Origin: Oceanicola sp. 502str15
Lineage (GTDB): Bacteria > Pseudomonadota > Alphaproteobacteria > Rhodobacterales > Rhodobacteraceae
NCBI RefSeq assembly: GCF_024105635.1
Contig: NZ_WYDQ01000002.1
Location: 124,001 to 188,000 of the forward strand
DNA: 64,000 nt
Direction of reading: 5' to 3'
Positions 8,144 through 16,745 of this stretch are shown piece after piece. How positions within the stretch are numbered: position 1 is the stretch's first letter; each line of letters opens with the position of its first letter. The translations under genes and the position numbers were made by a program. The notes under the pieces were generated by a model that saw only the letters and a program-made list of their open reading frames with translations, did not search any database and was not told the origin of the DNA.

Positions 8144-8911
8144 TCACTCTCGTTCTTCCTGTTGTTCCTGATGGGCCCGCGCCTCGGCCTCAAGACCGTG
8201 CTCCAGATAGGCGTGCATCAGGTCTTTCAATTCCCGGTTCAGAACAGCCCTCGTTTCACGCCGGACGGCGTCTGGCTGAGCGGCAATTTCGCGCGCAAGT
8301 TCCCAGGCGCGATCCATCAGTCGCGCGGCGGGCAGAACCTCGTTGGCAAGGCCAAGCGCCTTTGCCTCGGTCGCCCCGATTTCCTGTGCCGTCATCAGAA
8401 AATAGGACGCGCGGATCTTCCCCATCAGATGGGGGAAGACGACATGCACCCCGTCGCCGGGCACCATGCCACCCCGGAAATGGGCGGAATCCTGGAACAG
8501 CGCGTCTTCGGACATCAGTACGATATCGGCAAGAAGCGGCAATTCAGGATGGCGCCGGGCCGGACCGTTGACCGCCGCAATCATCGGTACAGGCACCTCG
8601 AGGCAATTGAGCTGCAACCTGCGCCCGACCCTGACAATTTCGGCAAATTCAGCCGCGCTGATCCGGCGCGCGGCGGAAGCACCCGCAGGCACTTCCGGCC
8701 CACTGAATTCGCCCCCCGTCCCGGTCAGAAGAAGTACCTTGTTTTCCGCGTCACGCGACAGATCCAGGAAGGCCTGCTCCAGTTCGTCATGCGCTGTCAG
8801 ACTCCACTGAAGCGGGCCGCCATCGCTGTGCAGCCGCATTTCGAGAATGCCGTCCTCACGCCGAAATGCGATCGTCTCGAAACGATTCCGGTAGTTGTCG
8901 AACGAAACCAA
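8144..8911 (-). CDS. 6-oxocamphor-hydrolase-like crotonase (beta-diketone C-C hydrolase)
   Basis: A 255-aa crotonase-superfamily protein resembling Rhodococcus 6-oxocamphor hydrolase along its length, especially GDGVHVVFPHLMG and YFLMTAQEIGA. From memory, that enzyme uses His122, His145 and Asp154; the equivalents here are His121, His144 and Asp153 with identical spacing, in HPELP, AHFRGG and VPGDG. Oxocamphor hydrolase cleaves a cyclic beta-diketone to a keto acid. The oxyanion-hole region of CoA-dependent crotonases is degenerate (GPEVPAG), arguing against a CoA substrate. Start is TTG at 8911, six bases after the P450 stop. A simple enoyl-CoA hydratase is the less likely alternative. Confidence 0.75.
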   Translation of the reverse strand: MVSFDNYRNRFETIAFRREDGILEMRLHSDGGPLQWSLTAHDELEQAFLDLSRDAENKVLLLTGTGGEFSGPEVPAGASAARRISAAEFAEIVRVGRRLQLNCLEVPVPMIAAVNGPARRHPELPLLADIVLMSEDALFQDSAHFRGGMVPGDGVHVVFPHLMGKIRASYFLMTAQEIGATEAKALGLANEVLPAARLMDRAWELAREIAAQPDAVRRETRAVLNRELKDLMHAYLEHGLEAEARAHQEQQEERE

Positions 8912-8917
8912 AACCGG

Positions 8918-10204
8918 TTACCCCCGCCCGCGATCGGCACCAAGGCGGATCGGCAGGGACTTCAGTCCGCGGAAGACGGGATGCGGGTTCCATTGGAGCT
9001 CAGAAGCCGGAACCGCCAGCTCCGCATCGGGGAAACGCCGTGCGAGTGTTTCAAGCACGGTGCGGCCTTCAAGCCGCGCCAACGCCGAACCGATGCAGAC
9101 ATGAACGCCGAAGCCAAAGGACATGTGCGAGACCTTCTCGCGTGTAATGTCCAGCGCGTCCCCATTCGGGAACTCTGCCTCGTCCCGGTTGACAGAACCG
9201 TAAAAGATCAGCGCGCGGGTATGTTTCGGAATATCGACGCCGCTCAGCGCGACGTCTTCTGCCGCGCGGCGGGTCATCATCTGGACCGGCGTATTGTAAC
9301 GCAGTAGCTCGGCAACGGCGTTATCAGCCAGGTCCGGTTTCGCCTTGAGCGCCTCCCACTGGTCCTTGTTGCTCAGCAGCGCAAACAGGCTGTTCCCGAG
9401 CTGGTTCGTCGTCGATTCATGGCCGGCATAGATGATCAGAGAGATCGTTCCGCCCATCTCTTCCGGCGTCAACTTCTCGGTCTCTTCCGAAGACAGCAGC
9501 GACTCCATGAAGTCGGTCCGTGCATCGGGGTTGCGGCGATGTTCCTCGATCAACTCCCGGACATAGGCCTGTGTCGCCCGCACGCCTTCGTGCGCTGCGC
9601 GAATCTTCTCGACCGGAAGCTTGCCGCCAGTGAACGGCTTGACCGAGGCGATGGCGTCGCCCCAGGTCTTGATCGCGTCGATCTGCTCACGGTCCAGCCC
9701 CATGAAGGCAGACACCACTGAAAGTGGCAGTCGATAGGCGAGCTGCATGAAATCGACGACGTCTTCCTTGGCCATCTCATCAAGTAAATCATCGACAACG
9801 GACTGTACCTGCTCGCCGAGGGCAGCGATCCTGTTGGGCGGGAACGCCCGCTGTGCGACCATGCGCACACGGCGGTGCATATCGCCGTTCATCTCGTTCA
9901 TCTGCAGCGCTTCGAAAGCGACGATTTCATCGACCTTCGCGCGATCTTCATCTGACAGGCGGTCGGGATCGAACCTTTCGGGCCCGCGATAGGTATGAAA
10001 GTGGTTGCTGTCGCGGAACAACTTTGCGGCATCGGCAAAGTTGGCAATGATCGGCATTTCACCCTTGTACCAGTAAACCGGCCCTTTTGCCCGAATGCGG
10101 GCGAAAAGCGGATACGGATCCTGCAGCGTGTCGAAATCGCCGGCAAGCAGCTTCGCAATCTCTTCGTCCAGCGCCCGGTCCGTGTTCAGTTCCAACGTCG
10201 TCAT
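8918..10204 (-). CDS. Cytochrome P450, class I bacterial
   Basis: A 428-aa soluble P450. I-helix AGHESTT at 260-266 (oxygen-activating acid/alcohol pair read as E263/S264-T265), ExxR at E299-R302, and heme-binding FGFGVHVCIG at 363-372 with Cys370 as thiolate ligand. ATG at 10204 has a strong GGAGGA seven bases upstream. No N-terminal membrane anchor. Gene order SDR, VOC, P450, diketone hydrolase, ferredoxin suggests regio-specific hydroxylation of a cyclic substrate, followed by alcohol oxidation and ring cleavage. The substrate cannot be read from sequence. Confidence 0.93.
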   Translation of the reverse strand: MTTLELNTDRALDEEIAKLLAGDFDTLQDPYPLFARIRAKGPVYWYKGEMPIIANFADAAKLFRDSNHFHTYRGPERFDPDRLSDEDRAKVDEIVAFEALQMNEMNGDMHRRVRMVAQRAFPPNRIAALGEQVQSVVDDLLDEMAKEDVVDFMQLAYRLPLSVVSAFMGLDREQIDAIKTWGDAIASVKPFTGGKLPVEKIRAAHEGVRATQAYVRELIEEHRRNPDARTDFMESLLSSEETEKLTPEEMGGTISLIIYAGHESTTNQLGNSLFALLSNKDQWEALKAKPDLADNAVAELLRYNTPVQMMTRRAAEDVALSGVDIPKHTRALIFYGSVNRDEAEFPNGDALDITREKVSHMSFGFGVHVCIGSALARLEGRTVLETLARRFPDAELAVPASELQWNPHPVFRGLKSLPIRLGADRGRG

Positions 10205-10238
10205 GGTTTCCTCCACCATTCCTCGCCCGCCCAGCGGC

Positions 10239-10811
10239 TCAGCCCTTGGACAGGGCCGGCACCGGATCGGGGTCGCGTAGATAGTTCGCTTTTTCGGCCG
10301 TTTCCCATTCAGGATCGCCAAAATCCCAGGTGCAGATTTCCATCGGAAAGCCGTCGGGTGAGTGGAAGTAGATCGACTTCACGAATTTGGGGTCGCCCAT
10401 TCGCTCGTTGATCTCCGACACCTCGTATCCATGGTCCCGCAACCTGTCGCGAAAGTGCACAAGGTCCGCCCGGCTATCGACGTTCAGAGCAAGGTGATCA
10501 ATCTTCCCGGGTTTCGGGTCCCGATAGTCGATTTCGGGCCAATAGGCCGGCAGGCAGGGGATCACTTCCGGCGTTTCCACTGTGGGCACCTCGGCCACGA
10601 CGACCATCGAGTTGTCCGGAAGTTGCAGGAAATAGAGGCGTTCAACCGCCACACCGTCGGCAGCGTCATCACCGGCGGGATAGACGTTCATCGTCCGCCG
10701 TGTCGTGCCTTTGACCTTTAGGCCCAGCACATTGACGAAAAAATCGACCGTCTCGTTCATCTTGCGCGTGACGAGAAGGACATGGTTGAAACCTGTGATA
10801 GCGGATGTCAT
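10239..10811 (-). CDS. VOC-superfamily protein (glyoxalase/extradiol-dioxygenase fold)
   Basis: A 190-aa protein with two beta-alpha-beta-beta-beta modules: GFNHVLLVTRKMNETVDFF near residue 7 and KIDHLALNVDSRADLVHF near 105, ending with SPDGFPMEICTW. His9, His107 and Glu around 165 are plausible metal ligands of the vicinal-oxygen-chelate fold. The family includes dioxygenases, epimerases and isomerases; this one cannot be assigned further. It is co-transcribed between the SDR (9-bp gap) and the P450 (34-bp gap), so it should act early in the same pathway. Confidence 0.8.
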   Translation of the reverse strand: MTSAITGFNHVLLVTRKMNETVDFFVNVLGLKVKGTTRRTMNVYPAGDDAADGVAVERLYFLQLPDNSMVVVAEVPTVETPEVIPCLPAYWPEIDYRDPKPGKIDHLALNVDSRADLVHFRDRLRDHGYEVSEINERMGDPKFVKSIYFHSPDGFPMEICTWDFGDPEWETAEKANYLRDPDPVPALSKG

Positions 10812-10820
10812 GGCCTGCCC

Positions 10821-11615
10821 CTAGAGTGCGGTCCAGCCGCCATCGACGGGCAGGATCGCGCCGTTGATGAAGCTCGCAGTATCCGTCGCAAGGAAGCCGA
10901 TGACTTCGCTCAGTTCATGCGGTTTGCCCTGGCGGAAGCTGAGATCGGCAAGCTGGTGCAGCAACTGCACCGCCTCGTCCTGGCTGTCCGAGACCTGGAT
11001 CTGCGGCTTCATCCCTTCGGGCAGCGGCGAACGCGTGTAACCGGGGCAGACACCGATGCAGCGGATGCCGCGCGTCGCATAGGTGGTCGCGATACTGCGT
11101 GTCAGCCCGACAAGCCCATGTTTGGCGGCGGTGTAGCCGATACCTGCCCGTGCCCCGCCCATCCCGGCGCTCGAGATCGTATTGATGATGACGCCGCCGG
11201 TGTCGTTCTTCAGCATATGCGGCACGGCGGCCCGGCTGGCCCAGAACGCGCTCGACAGGTTGAGCGTGAGCATCGTGTCCCAATGCTCGTCGTCGGTTTC
11301 GGTAAGCGCATAGAAGCTGCCGAAACCTGCGTGATTGCACAGGATATCGAGGCGACCGAATTCACCAACCGCTGCCTCGACCATCGCGGCGACGTCTTCC
11401 TTTAAGGTTACATCGGCACGGAAGGACTTGGCGGAGTGCCCCGCCTTGCGCATCTCTGCGGCTGTGTCTTCCGCGGTGGCTTCGTCCTTATCGGCACACA
11501 GGACGCTGGCGCCCTTGTCGCAAAGCGACTGCACGATACCGCGCCCGATCCCCCGGCCCGGAAGCGAGCCGGCACCGGTTACGATCGCCACCCGGCCATC
11601 AAGCGAATTCGTCAT
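10821..11615 (-). CDS. Short-chain dehydrogenase/reductase
   Basis: A 264-aa classical SDR: cofactor motif TGAGSLPGRGIGRG near residue 13, NHAG near 88 (in place of NNAG), catalytic Ser in TISSAG near 143 and YTAAKHG near 158. The insertion SLP in the glycine motif and the D39-containing CADKDE favour NAD(H). First gene of the P450 operon; likely oxidises the P450-generated alcohol to the ketone that the diketone hydrolase needs. GGAGG precedes the ATG at 11615. Confidence 0.85.
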   Translation of the reverse strand: MTNSLDGRVAIVTGAGSLPGRGIGRGIVQSLCDKGASVLCADKDEATAEDTAAEMRKAGHSAKSFRADVTLKEDVAAMVEAAVGEFGRLDILCNHAGFGSFYALTETDDEHWDTMLTLNLSSAFWASRAAVPHMLKNDTGGVIINTISSAGMGGARAGIGYTAAKHGLVGLTRSIATTYATRGIRCIGVCPGYTRSPLPEGMKPQIQVSDSQDEAVQLLHQLADLSFRQGKPHELSEVIGFLATDTASFINGAILPVDGGWTAL

Positions 11616-11742
11616 TTTTCCTCCCTCTCATCCAGCCGATCCACTGTTTCGAACGGCGGATGATTCACGGCATCGAAAGCTTTGGACAGGTTACGTCGCC
11701 AGCCCGGAAGCCGCAATGATTAATTTTCAATAGTGGATAATC

Positions 11743-11758
11743 ATTCATCTTACTGAAT
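11743..11758. promoter_or_regulatory. Operator candidate ATTCA-N6-TGAAT
   Basis: ATTCATCTTACTGAAT forms five-base arms about a six-base centre, 128 bases upstream of the first gene of the P450 operon and a few bases after the end of the upstream crotonase gene. The same pattern recurs at 23569-23584 and, with one arm imperfect, at 25621-25636. The most likely binder is the IclR protein of this island. The surrounding 11700-11760 stretch is AT-rich compared with the genes. Confidence 0.5.
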
Positions 11759-11761
11759 AGT

Positions 11762-12559
11762 CTATCGCCCGCGAAACTTTGGGGAACGCTTTTCGGCAAA
11801 TGCTGCCGCCCCTTCCGCGCGATCCTCGGAGGCGAAGGCCAGCACCTGTGCCAACGACTCCATTTTCAGCAACGATGTCATGTCGAGACCGGTCCCCGCC
11901 GCCATCAGGGCCTTGGTCAGACCGATGCCCACGGTCGGACCTTCCGCCAGGTTTTGCGCAAAGGCGATCGCCTCGGCCTCGAAACTCGCATCGTCATAGA
12001 CCTGATTGGCAATTCCGATGCGCTCTGCCTCGTCTGCCTTTACCTTCTTCGGCGTGAAGAGGATTTCCTTTGCCCGAAGCGAACCTACCGCCAGCGGAAG
12101 CGTCGCGGCCAGCCCCATATCCGCCGCTGCGCCAATGCTCGAGAAACCCGCCATGAACATGGCAGACTTCGAGGCAAGAACGATATCGCCCAGCATGGCC
12201 AGACCGAAACCCGCACCGACCGCAGGGCCGTTCACCGCCATGACAACCGGCTTCTCACCCTGAAGAATGTCCCGCGCCCATCCGTTATGCGAGATCGTCA
12301 ACCTGGCGCGCACCTCTGCCGGCACCTGCTCGCCCTTCATGTTGCGCACGTCTCCACCGGCGCAGAACGCGCGGCCCGTGCCGGTGATCATAAGGCACCG
12401 GCACTCGGGATCGGCGAAGAAACGCGGCACAAATTCGTTCAACGCGTTCTTTATCTCCAGCGTCATGGCGTTCATGGCGTCGGGACGGTTCAGTCGCAGG
12501 ATCACCAGCCCGCCGCGCTGCTCCCAGAGAACTGGTGCAGAGTCGCTATCGTCGCTCAT
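11762..12559 (-). CDS. Enoyl-CoA hydratase/isomerase (crotonase)
   Basis: A 265-aa crotonase. Oxyanion-hole segments GRAFCAGGDVRNM near residue 65 and GPAVGAGFGLAMLGDIVLAS near 110 are intact, and the C-terminus ends FAEKRSPKFRGR as in many enoyl-CoA hydratases. Catalytic positions near 130-150 read GFSSIGAAADMG without the usual acid pair, so isomerase or another CoA reaction is possible. ATG at 12559 overlaps the CoA-transferase stop by four bases. Last gene of the long Liv/beta-oxidation operon. Confidence 0.83.
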   Translation of the reverse strand: MSDDSDSAPVLWEQRGGLVILRLNRPDAMNAMTLEIKNALNEFVPRFFADPECRCLMITGTGRAFCAGGDVRNMKGEQVPAEVRARLTISHNGWARDILQGEKPVVMAVNGPAVGAGFGLAMLGDIVLASKSAMFMAGFSSIGAAADMGLAATLPLAVGSLRAKEILFTPKKVKADEAERIGIANQVYDDASFEAEAIAFAQNLAEGPTVGIGLTKALMAAGTGLDMTSLLKMESLAQVLAFASEDRAEGAAAFAEKRSPKFRGR

Positions 12560-13821
12560 ATCGCCCCCCTGGCCTTCAGGCCCTCGATGTCTTCTTCGCT
12601 GTAGCCAAGCTGACCGAGAACCTCTCCCACATGCTGGCCAAGCGCAGGATGACCGCGCGGAGCGGCATCTGCGCGTGAACCGATCCTGACAGGGGAGACC
12701 ACCTGCTTCACGGAGCCGGTCACCGGATGCGGCGCTTCGCGAATGACACCGCGATGGACGACCTGCGGATCGGCGAGGATCTCGGGGATGGTGTTGATCG
12801 GGCTGCACGGCACACCGGCTTTGTCGAGCGTGTCGGCAAGATCGGCCTTTTCCCAGTTCGCCAGTTCTACACGGATCAGGGGCAGCAGAGCTTCGACATT
12901 GTCGGTCCGCCCCCGGTTCGTGATAAACCGCTCATCGGCAGCGAGATCCGCGCGACCGATAGCCGCGCAGAATTTCTGATACTGCGCATCATTGCCAACC
13001 GCGATCAGAATATCTCCGTCCCGGCAAGAAAAGAGATCCTGCGGCTGGATTGTCGGGTGCCGGTTTCCGAGCCGGCCGGGCGTTTTCCCGGACAGCAGAT
13101 GGGACATGACCTGAGAAGTGATGCCGGCAATCGCGCAGTCGAGAAGCGCGACATCAACGAAGTCGCCCTTGCCGGTCTTGCCGCGCTGGACGAGTCCGAC
13201 CAGAGCCCCGATTGCACCATAGAGACCGGTGATGATATCGACGATGGGCACACCGACCTTCTGCGGACCGGCACCGGGGCGTCCGTCCGCCTCTCCGGTC
13301 ACACTCATCAGCCCGCTCATCCCCTGAATCGCGAAATCGTAGGCGGCCTGACGGTTCCGTGGCCCCGACTGACCGAACCCCGAAATCGAGCAGTAGACGA
13401 GGTGTGGATTGATCTCTTTCAGGTCATCGTAGGACAGGCCGAAGCGCCCCATGTCGCCGACCTTGTAGTTTTCGACCAGAACATCCGCGTCGGCGGCAAG
13501 CGCCCGGATGATCTTCTGCCCTTCGGGAGATGAAAGGTTGACGGTGATAGACCGCTTGCCCCGGTTGGACGTCAGGAAATAGACCGAGTCCCCCGTGCTG
13601 TTTCCATCAGCGTCGTTCAAAAACGGCGGCCCCCAGATCCGGGCTTCGTCGCCAACGCCTGGACGCTCACACTTGATCACGTCCGCACCGAAATCGGCGA
13701 AGACCTGGCAGGCCCAGGGCCCCGCCAGACTGCGCGACAGATCGAGCACCTTGATATGCGACAGGGGCGCGTCGGCATCCTGCGAACTGGTTACGTCAGC
13801 CATATCGACCGCCTGAGACAT
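12556..13821 (-). CDS. CaiB/BaiF family III CoA-transferase
   Basis: A 421-aa protein with the family III signature: N-terminal IKVLDLSRSLAGPWACQVFADFGADVIKCE, the SNRGKRSITVNL block, and catalytic-Asp region GDFVDVALLDCAIAG. Such enzymes move CoA between carboxylic acids without ATP. Here it would activate the acid released by ring cleavage, as no acyl-CoA ligase is encoded nearby. ATG at 13821 has AGGGGATC upstream; an ATG at 13803 is the alternative. It overlaps the upstream SDR by 26 bases. Confidence 0.9.
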   Translation of the reverse strand: MSQAVDMADVTSSQDADAPLSHIKVLDLSRSLAGPWACQVFADFGADVIKCERPGVGDEARIWGPPFLNDADGNSTGDSVYFLTSNRGKRSITVNLSSPEGQKIIRALAADADVLVENYKVGDMGRFGLSYDDLKEINPHLVYCSISGFGQSGPRNRQAAYDFAIQGMSGLMSVTGEADGRPGAGPQKVGVPIVDIITGLYGAIGALVGLVQRGKTGKGDFVDVALLDCAIAGITSQVMSHLLSGKTPGRLGNRHPTIQPQDLFSCRDGDILIAVGNDAQYQKFCAAIGRADLAADERFITNRGRTDNVEALLPLIRVELANWEKADLADTLDKAGVPCSPINTIPEILADPQVVHRGVIREAPHPVTGSVKQVVSPVRIGSRADAAPRGHPALGQHVGEVLGQLGYSEEDIEGLKARGAI

Positions 13822-14548
13822 GCAAGAGATCCCCTGTGATGTATGAGGCGCGGTCCGAGGCCAGAAAGAGGATCGCTTCGGCGACGTCCTCCGGCTCGCC
13901 CAGCCGCCGGATCGGCAACTGTTCCTCTGCGCGCGCTTTGATCTTCTCGAAATGCGGAAGCGATTCAACCATTTCGGTCCGGATGATACCCGGCGCCACC
14001 GCGTTGACCGTGACATTGTTCCGGCCGTGTTCAAGCGCCATCGCGCGGGTAAATCCGATTAGCCCTGCCTTGGCGGCGGAATAGTTCGCCTGCCCTGCAT
14101 TCCCAAGATGCGCGCGGGACGAAATATTGACGATCCGGCCCCAGCCCTGTTCCCGGAAATGGGGCACGACGGCGCGGGTGCACATGTAAGCGCCCTTTAG
14201 GATCACATCGATGACGATGTCCCAGTCGGTTTCTTCCATCTTCTCGATCCGCATGTCGCGGGTCAGCCCCGCATTGTTGACCAGGATATGCACCGCGCCG
14301 AACTCTTCCAGAGTGTGGGCGACCATGGCGCGCACATCTTCCTGATCGGTCACATTGCATCTCACCCCTATCGCGCGTGTCGGCCCATCGGTATTCAGCT
14401 CTGCCGCGCGTGCTTCTGCGGCTTCGGCCGAGATATCGGCAAGCACCACATTGGCGCCCTCGGCATGCATCATGCGTGCGGTGACCAGACCGATCCCGCT
14501 CGCCCCCCCGGTGATGATGGCCGTGCGGCCTTTCAATCCCAATTCCAT
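13796..14548 (-). CDS. Short-chain dehydrogenase, FabG-like
   Basis: A 250-aa SDR: TGGASGIG near residue 12, NNAG near 88, NISSRAHLGNAGQANYSAAKAG containing the Ser-Tyr-Lys triad, and the C-terminal YITGDLLHVSGG. Close to 3-ketoacyl-ACP/3-hydroxyacyl-CoA dehydrogenases. In this operon it probably oxidises the 3-hydroxyacyl-CoA between hydratase and thiolase. ATG at 14548 is chosen over an upstream in-frame TTG because GGGAG lies at the right distance. Confidence 0.85.
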   Translation of the reverse strand: MELGLKGRTAIITGGASGIGLVTARMMHAEGANVVLADISAEAAEARAAELNTDGPTRAIGVRCNVTDQEDVRAMVAHTLEEFGAVHILVNNAGLTRDMRIEKMEETDWDIVIDVILKGAYMCTRAVVPHFREQGWGRIVNISSRAHLGNAGQANYSAAKAGLIGFTRAMALEHGRNNVTVNAVAPGIIRTEMVESLPHFEKIKARAEEQLPIRRLGEPEDVAEAILFLASDRASYITGDLLHVSGGRYG

Positions 14549-14572
14549 TCGGAAATCTCCCAACCAATCATG

Positions 14573-15445
14573 TTACGGCGTTGCGCTACCGGGCAGGTCG
14601 CCAAGCTCGAACCGGCCACGGTCGGCAACGACAACGTCCCGATCGACGACGCGCACCCGGAACCACCCCTCCGACCAGAGCTCTGTCACCAGCGTCTCGC
14701 CGGGATAGACCGGGGCGCGAAACTGCATCGAGATCCGGCGCAGCCGGGCGCAGTCATAGTCCAGGCAGGCGGCAAGGATCGCCCGCGTGGCAACGCCGAA
14801 GGTGCTCATCCCGTGCAGGATCGGGCGCTCGAACCCGGCCCGCGCCGCAACCTCCGGATCGGAATGGAGCGGATTGAGATCCCCGTTCAGCCGATAGAGC
14901 AGCGCCTGATCCGCACGGGTTTCGAAAACCACTTCATGATCCGGAGCGGTGTCCGGCGGCCCATTGTCATAGGCTCGTGGCGCGTCTTCGATCTTGGCAC
15001 TGTTTCCTAGCAGGAAATGCGTCTGCGCGACTGTCGCGATCGGCGCGCCACTGTCGTCCCGGATATCCCGCTCCGACGTCATGGCAAGACCCTTGCCCTC
15101 GCCTCGGCTGCCAATTCCCGTAACGCGCGTCGTCCCGACAATTTCACCCGAACTCGGCAGGGATTGGTGAAGCGTGATCGACTGGTCTGCGTGGATAACC
15201 CGTGTCGCATCGACGCCGGTCGCCGGCAGACCAAGCCAGAAGCCCGGATACCCCATAACCAGTGCCATCGACGGCACGACCGGCATGTCCGGGTCCGGAT
15301 CGACGAAGGTCCGTTCCCGCGCCTCCATCGGGTCGCGAGCAAAGCCGATAGAAATCGCGTAAAGCGCGCATTGGAACGGGGTTAGCCGCTGCCGGGCCTC
15401 GGGGACCTCGAAAGACAGTAGATCGGCCGCGCGCAGTTCCTTCAT
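14573..15445 (-). CDS. MaoC-like double-hotdog enoyl-CoA hydratase 2
   Basis: A 290-aa protein with two hotdog halves. The C-terminal half holds the hydratase-2 motif: YRLNGDLNPLHSDPEVA near 186 (catalytic Asp and His) and RPILHGMSTFG. The N-terminal half (PVVPSMALVMGYPGF) lacks it, as in eukaryotic MFE-2 and actinobacterial steroid hydratases. It hydrates 2-enoyl-CoA to the R-3-hydroxy product. ATG overlaps the thiolase stop (TGATG at 15443-15447), indicating translational coupling. Confidence 0.85.
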   Translation of the reverse strand: MKELRAADLLSFEVPEARQRLTPFQCALYAISIGFARDPMEARERTFVDPDPDMPVVPSMALVMGYPGFWLGLPATGVDATRVIHADQSITLHQSLPSSGEIVGTTRVTGIGSRGEGKGLAMTSERDIRDDSGAPIATVAQTHFLLGNSAKIEDAPRAYDNGPPDTAPDHEVVFETRADQALLYRLNGDLNPLHSDPEVAARAGFERPILHGMSTFGVATRAILAACLDYDCARLRRISMQFRAPVYPGETLVTELWSEGWFRVRVVDRDVVVADRGRFELGDLPGSATP

Positions 15446-16695
15446 CAGACCTGCTCCGGCGCCTCGAGCACGGTGACAACGCAGGCCGCCTCTTCCAGCC
15501 CGTGAAATCCTCCGCCGTTTTCGGCGAGTGCCAATTTAGGCTTGCCTGCCTGCCGTTCGCCGCCCTCGCCGCGCAGATGCGTGACAAGTTCGAAAACCTG
15601 GATCGCGCCGGTGGCCCCAATGGGATGCCCCTTGGACAGAAGCCCGCCTGACACGTTGATCGGAAGACGGCCGCCCAGCTTGGTATCGCCGCTTTCGACC
15701 AGCGCGCCACCGTCGCCGTAGTCGCAGAAGCCCACGTTTTCACTGTGCAGGATCTCGGCGATCGCCGAGGCATCGTGCAGTTCGGCTATGTTGATATCCT
15801 CCGGCCCCGCCCCGGCGGCCTCATAGGCTTTCAGTGCTGCGATCCGCGTCAGGTGGCGGTCGTACTGCTCCGGCGTCCGGTTGCTGCTGGAAGACACCCC
15901 CATCCCCCGCACACGCACCGCACGGGCACGATCGAACCTCTTGAGCGCCGACTCGGAAGCCAGGATCAGCGCCCCTGCCCCGTCGCTCATCGGCGCGCAC
16001 ATTGCCCGGGTGATCGGCCAGGCTATCATGCGGTCCTCGAGCACCTGCTCGACCGTCTGGGAAAAGCGGTATTGTGCGTAGGGGTTCAGGACCGAATGGT
16101 TGTGGTTCTTCGACGCCACCGCTGCAATCTGGCGCTGGGTGGTTCCGAAAGTCTGCATGTGGAACCGCGCCTGGGCTGCGTAGATATCCATGAACACCGA
16201 ATGCTCGCCGGTATCCCGGTACTCTTCAGGAATTTCGACACCGTCCCCGGTCGCCAGAAGCGCGGCCAGATGCTGGTCGGCAAGGCCCCTGTCCCAGCTT
16301 CCCTTGAACGCCTCGAACATCCCCTCTCGGTTCTCTGGGTAGTTCATCTTCTCCGCGCCCACGACAAGCGCCACCTCGAACAGCCCCGCTTTTACCGCCG
16401 CATAGGCCTGGAAAAGGCCAGAGCTGGAACTTGCGCAGGCATTGTCGGTATTGAAAATCGCAATGCTTTCAAAGCCAAAGGCGCGCAGCGAGGCCTGACC
16501 GCGCACCCCGTGCTGTCCTTCAAGGGCGCCTTGCCTTGTGTTGCAGAACCACGCCGCCTCGATCGCGTCCTTGTCCGCACCGGCATCGTCCAGCGCGGCC
16601 TGCACCGCCATTGCCGTCAGATCCTTCACCGACTTGTCCAGGTGCTTGCCCAGGGGCGTCATGCCCGCACCGACGATGTATACGTTGTCACTCAT
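15445..16695 (-). CDS. SCP2-type thiolase
   Basis: A 416-aa thiolase. Nucleophile Cys87 in NTDNACASSSSG, HDASA and GHPIGATGAIQ as the His-containing motifs; the final Cys loop reads NGGGFHGLEEAACVV. Sterol-carrier-type thiolases act on bulky acyl-CoAs, including steroid and terpenoid side chains. Together with the adjacent hotdog hydratase and the paired acyl-CoA dehydrogenases it makes a full beta-oxidation turn. It carries out the CoA-dependent cleavage releasing acetyl- or propionyl-CoA; substrate is not deducible. Confidence 0.87.
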   Translation of the reverse strand: MSDNVYIVGAGMTPLGKHLDKSVKDLTAMAVQAALDDAGADKDAIEAAWFCNTRQGALEGQHGVRGQASLRAFGFESIAIFNTDNACASSSSGLFQAYAAVKAGLFEVALVVGAEKMNYPENREGMFEAFKGSWDRGLADQHLAALLATGDGVEIPEEYRDTGEHSVFMDIYAAQARFHMQTFGTTQRQIAAVASKNHNHSVLNPYAQYRFSQTVEQVLEDRMIAWPITRAMCAPMSDGAGALILASESALKRFDRARAVRVRGMGVSSSSNRTPEQYDRHLTRIAALKAYEAAGAGPEDINIAELHDASAIAEILHSENVGFCDYGDGGALVESGDTKLGGRLPINVSGGLLSKGHPIGATGAIQVFELVTHLRGEGGERQAGKPKLALAENGGGFHGLEEAACVVTVLEAPEQV

Positions 16696-16745
16696 GGTTT
16701 CTCTCTCGGTTCAGTGCCGGACCCGCCGCAATGGCGGTGCGATCG

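Noticed and set aside
5671..9307. Long plus-strand frames opposite the reductase, IclR, diketone hydrolase and P450 genes
   Set aside because: Mirror frames of strongly supported genes with catalytic motifs on the minus strand.
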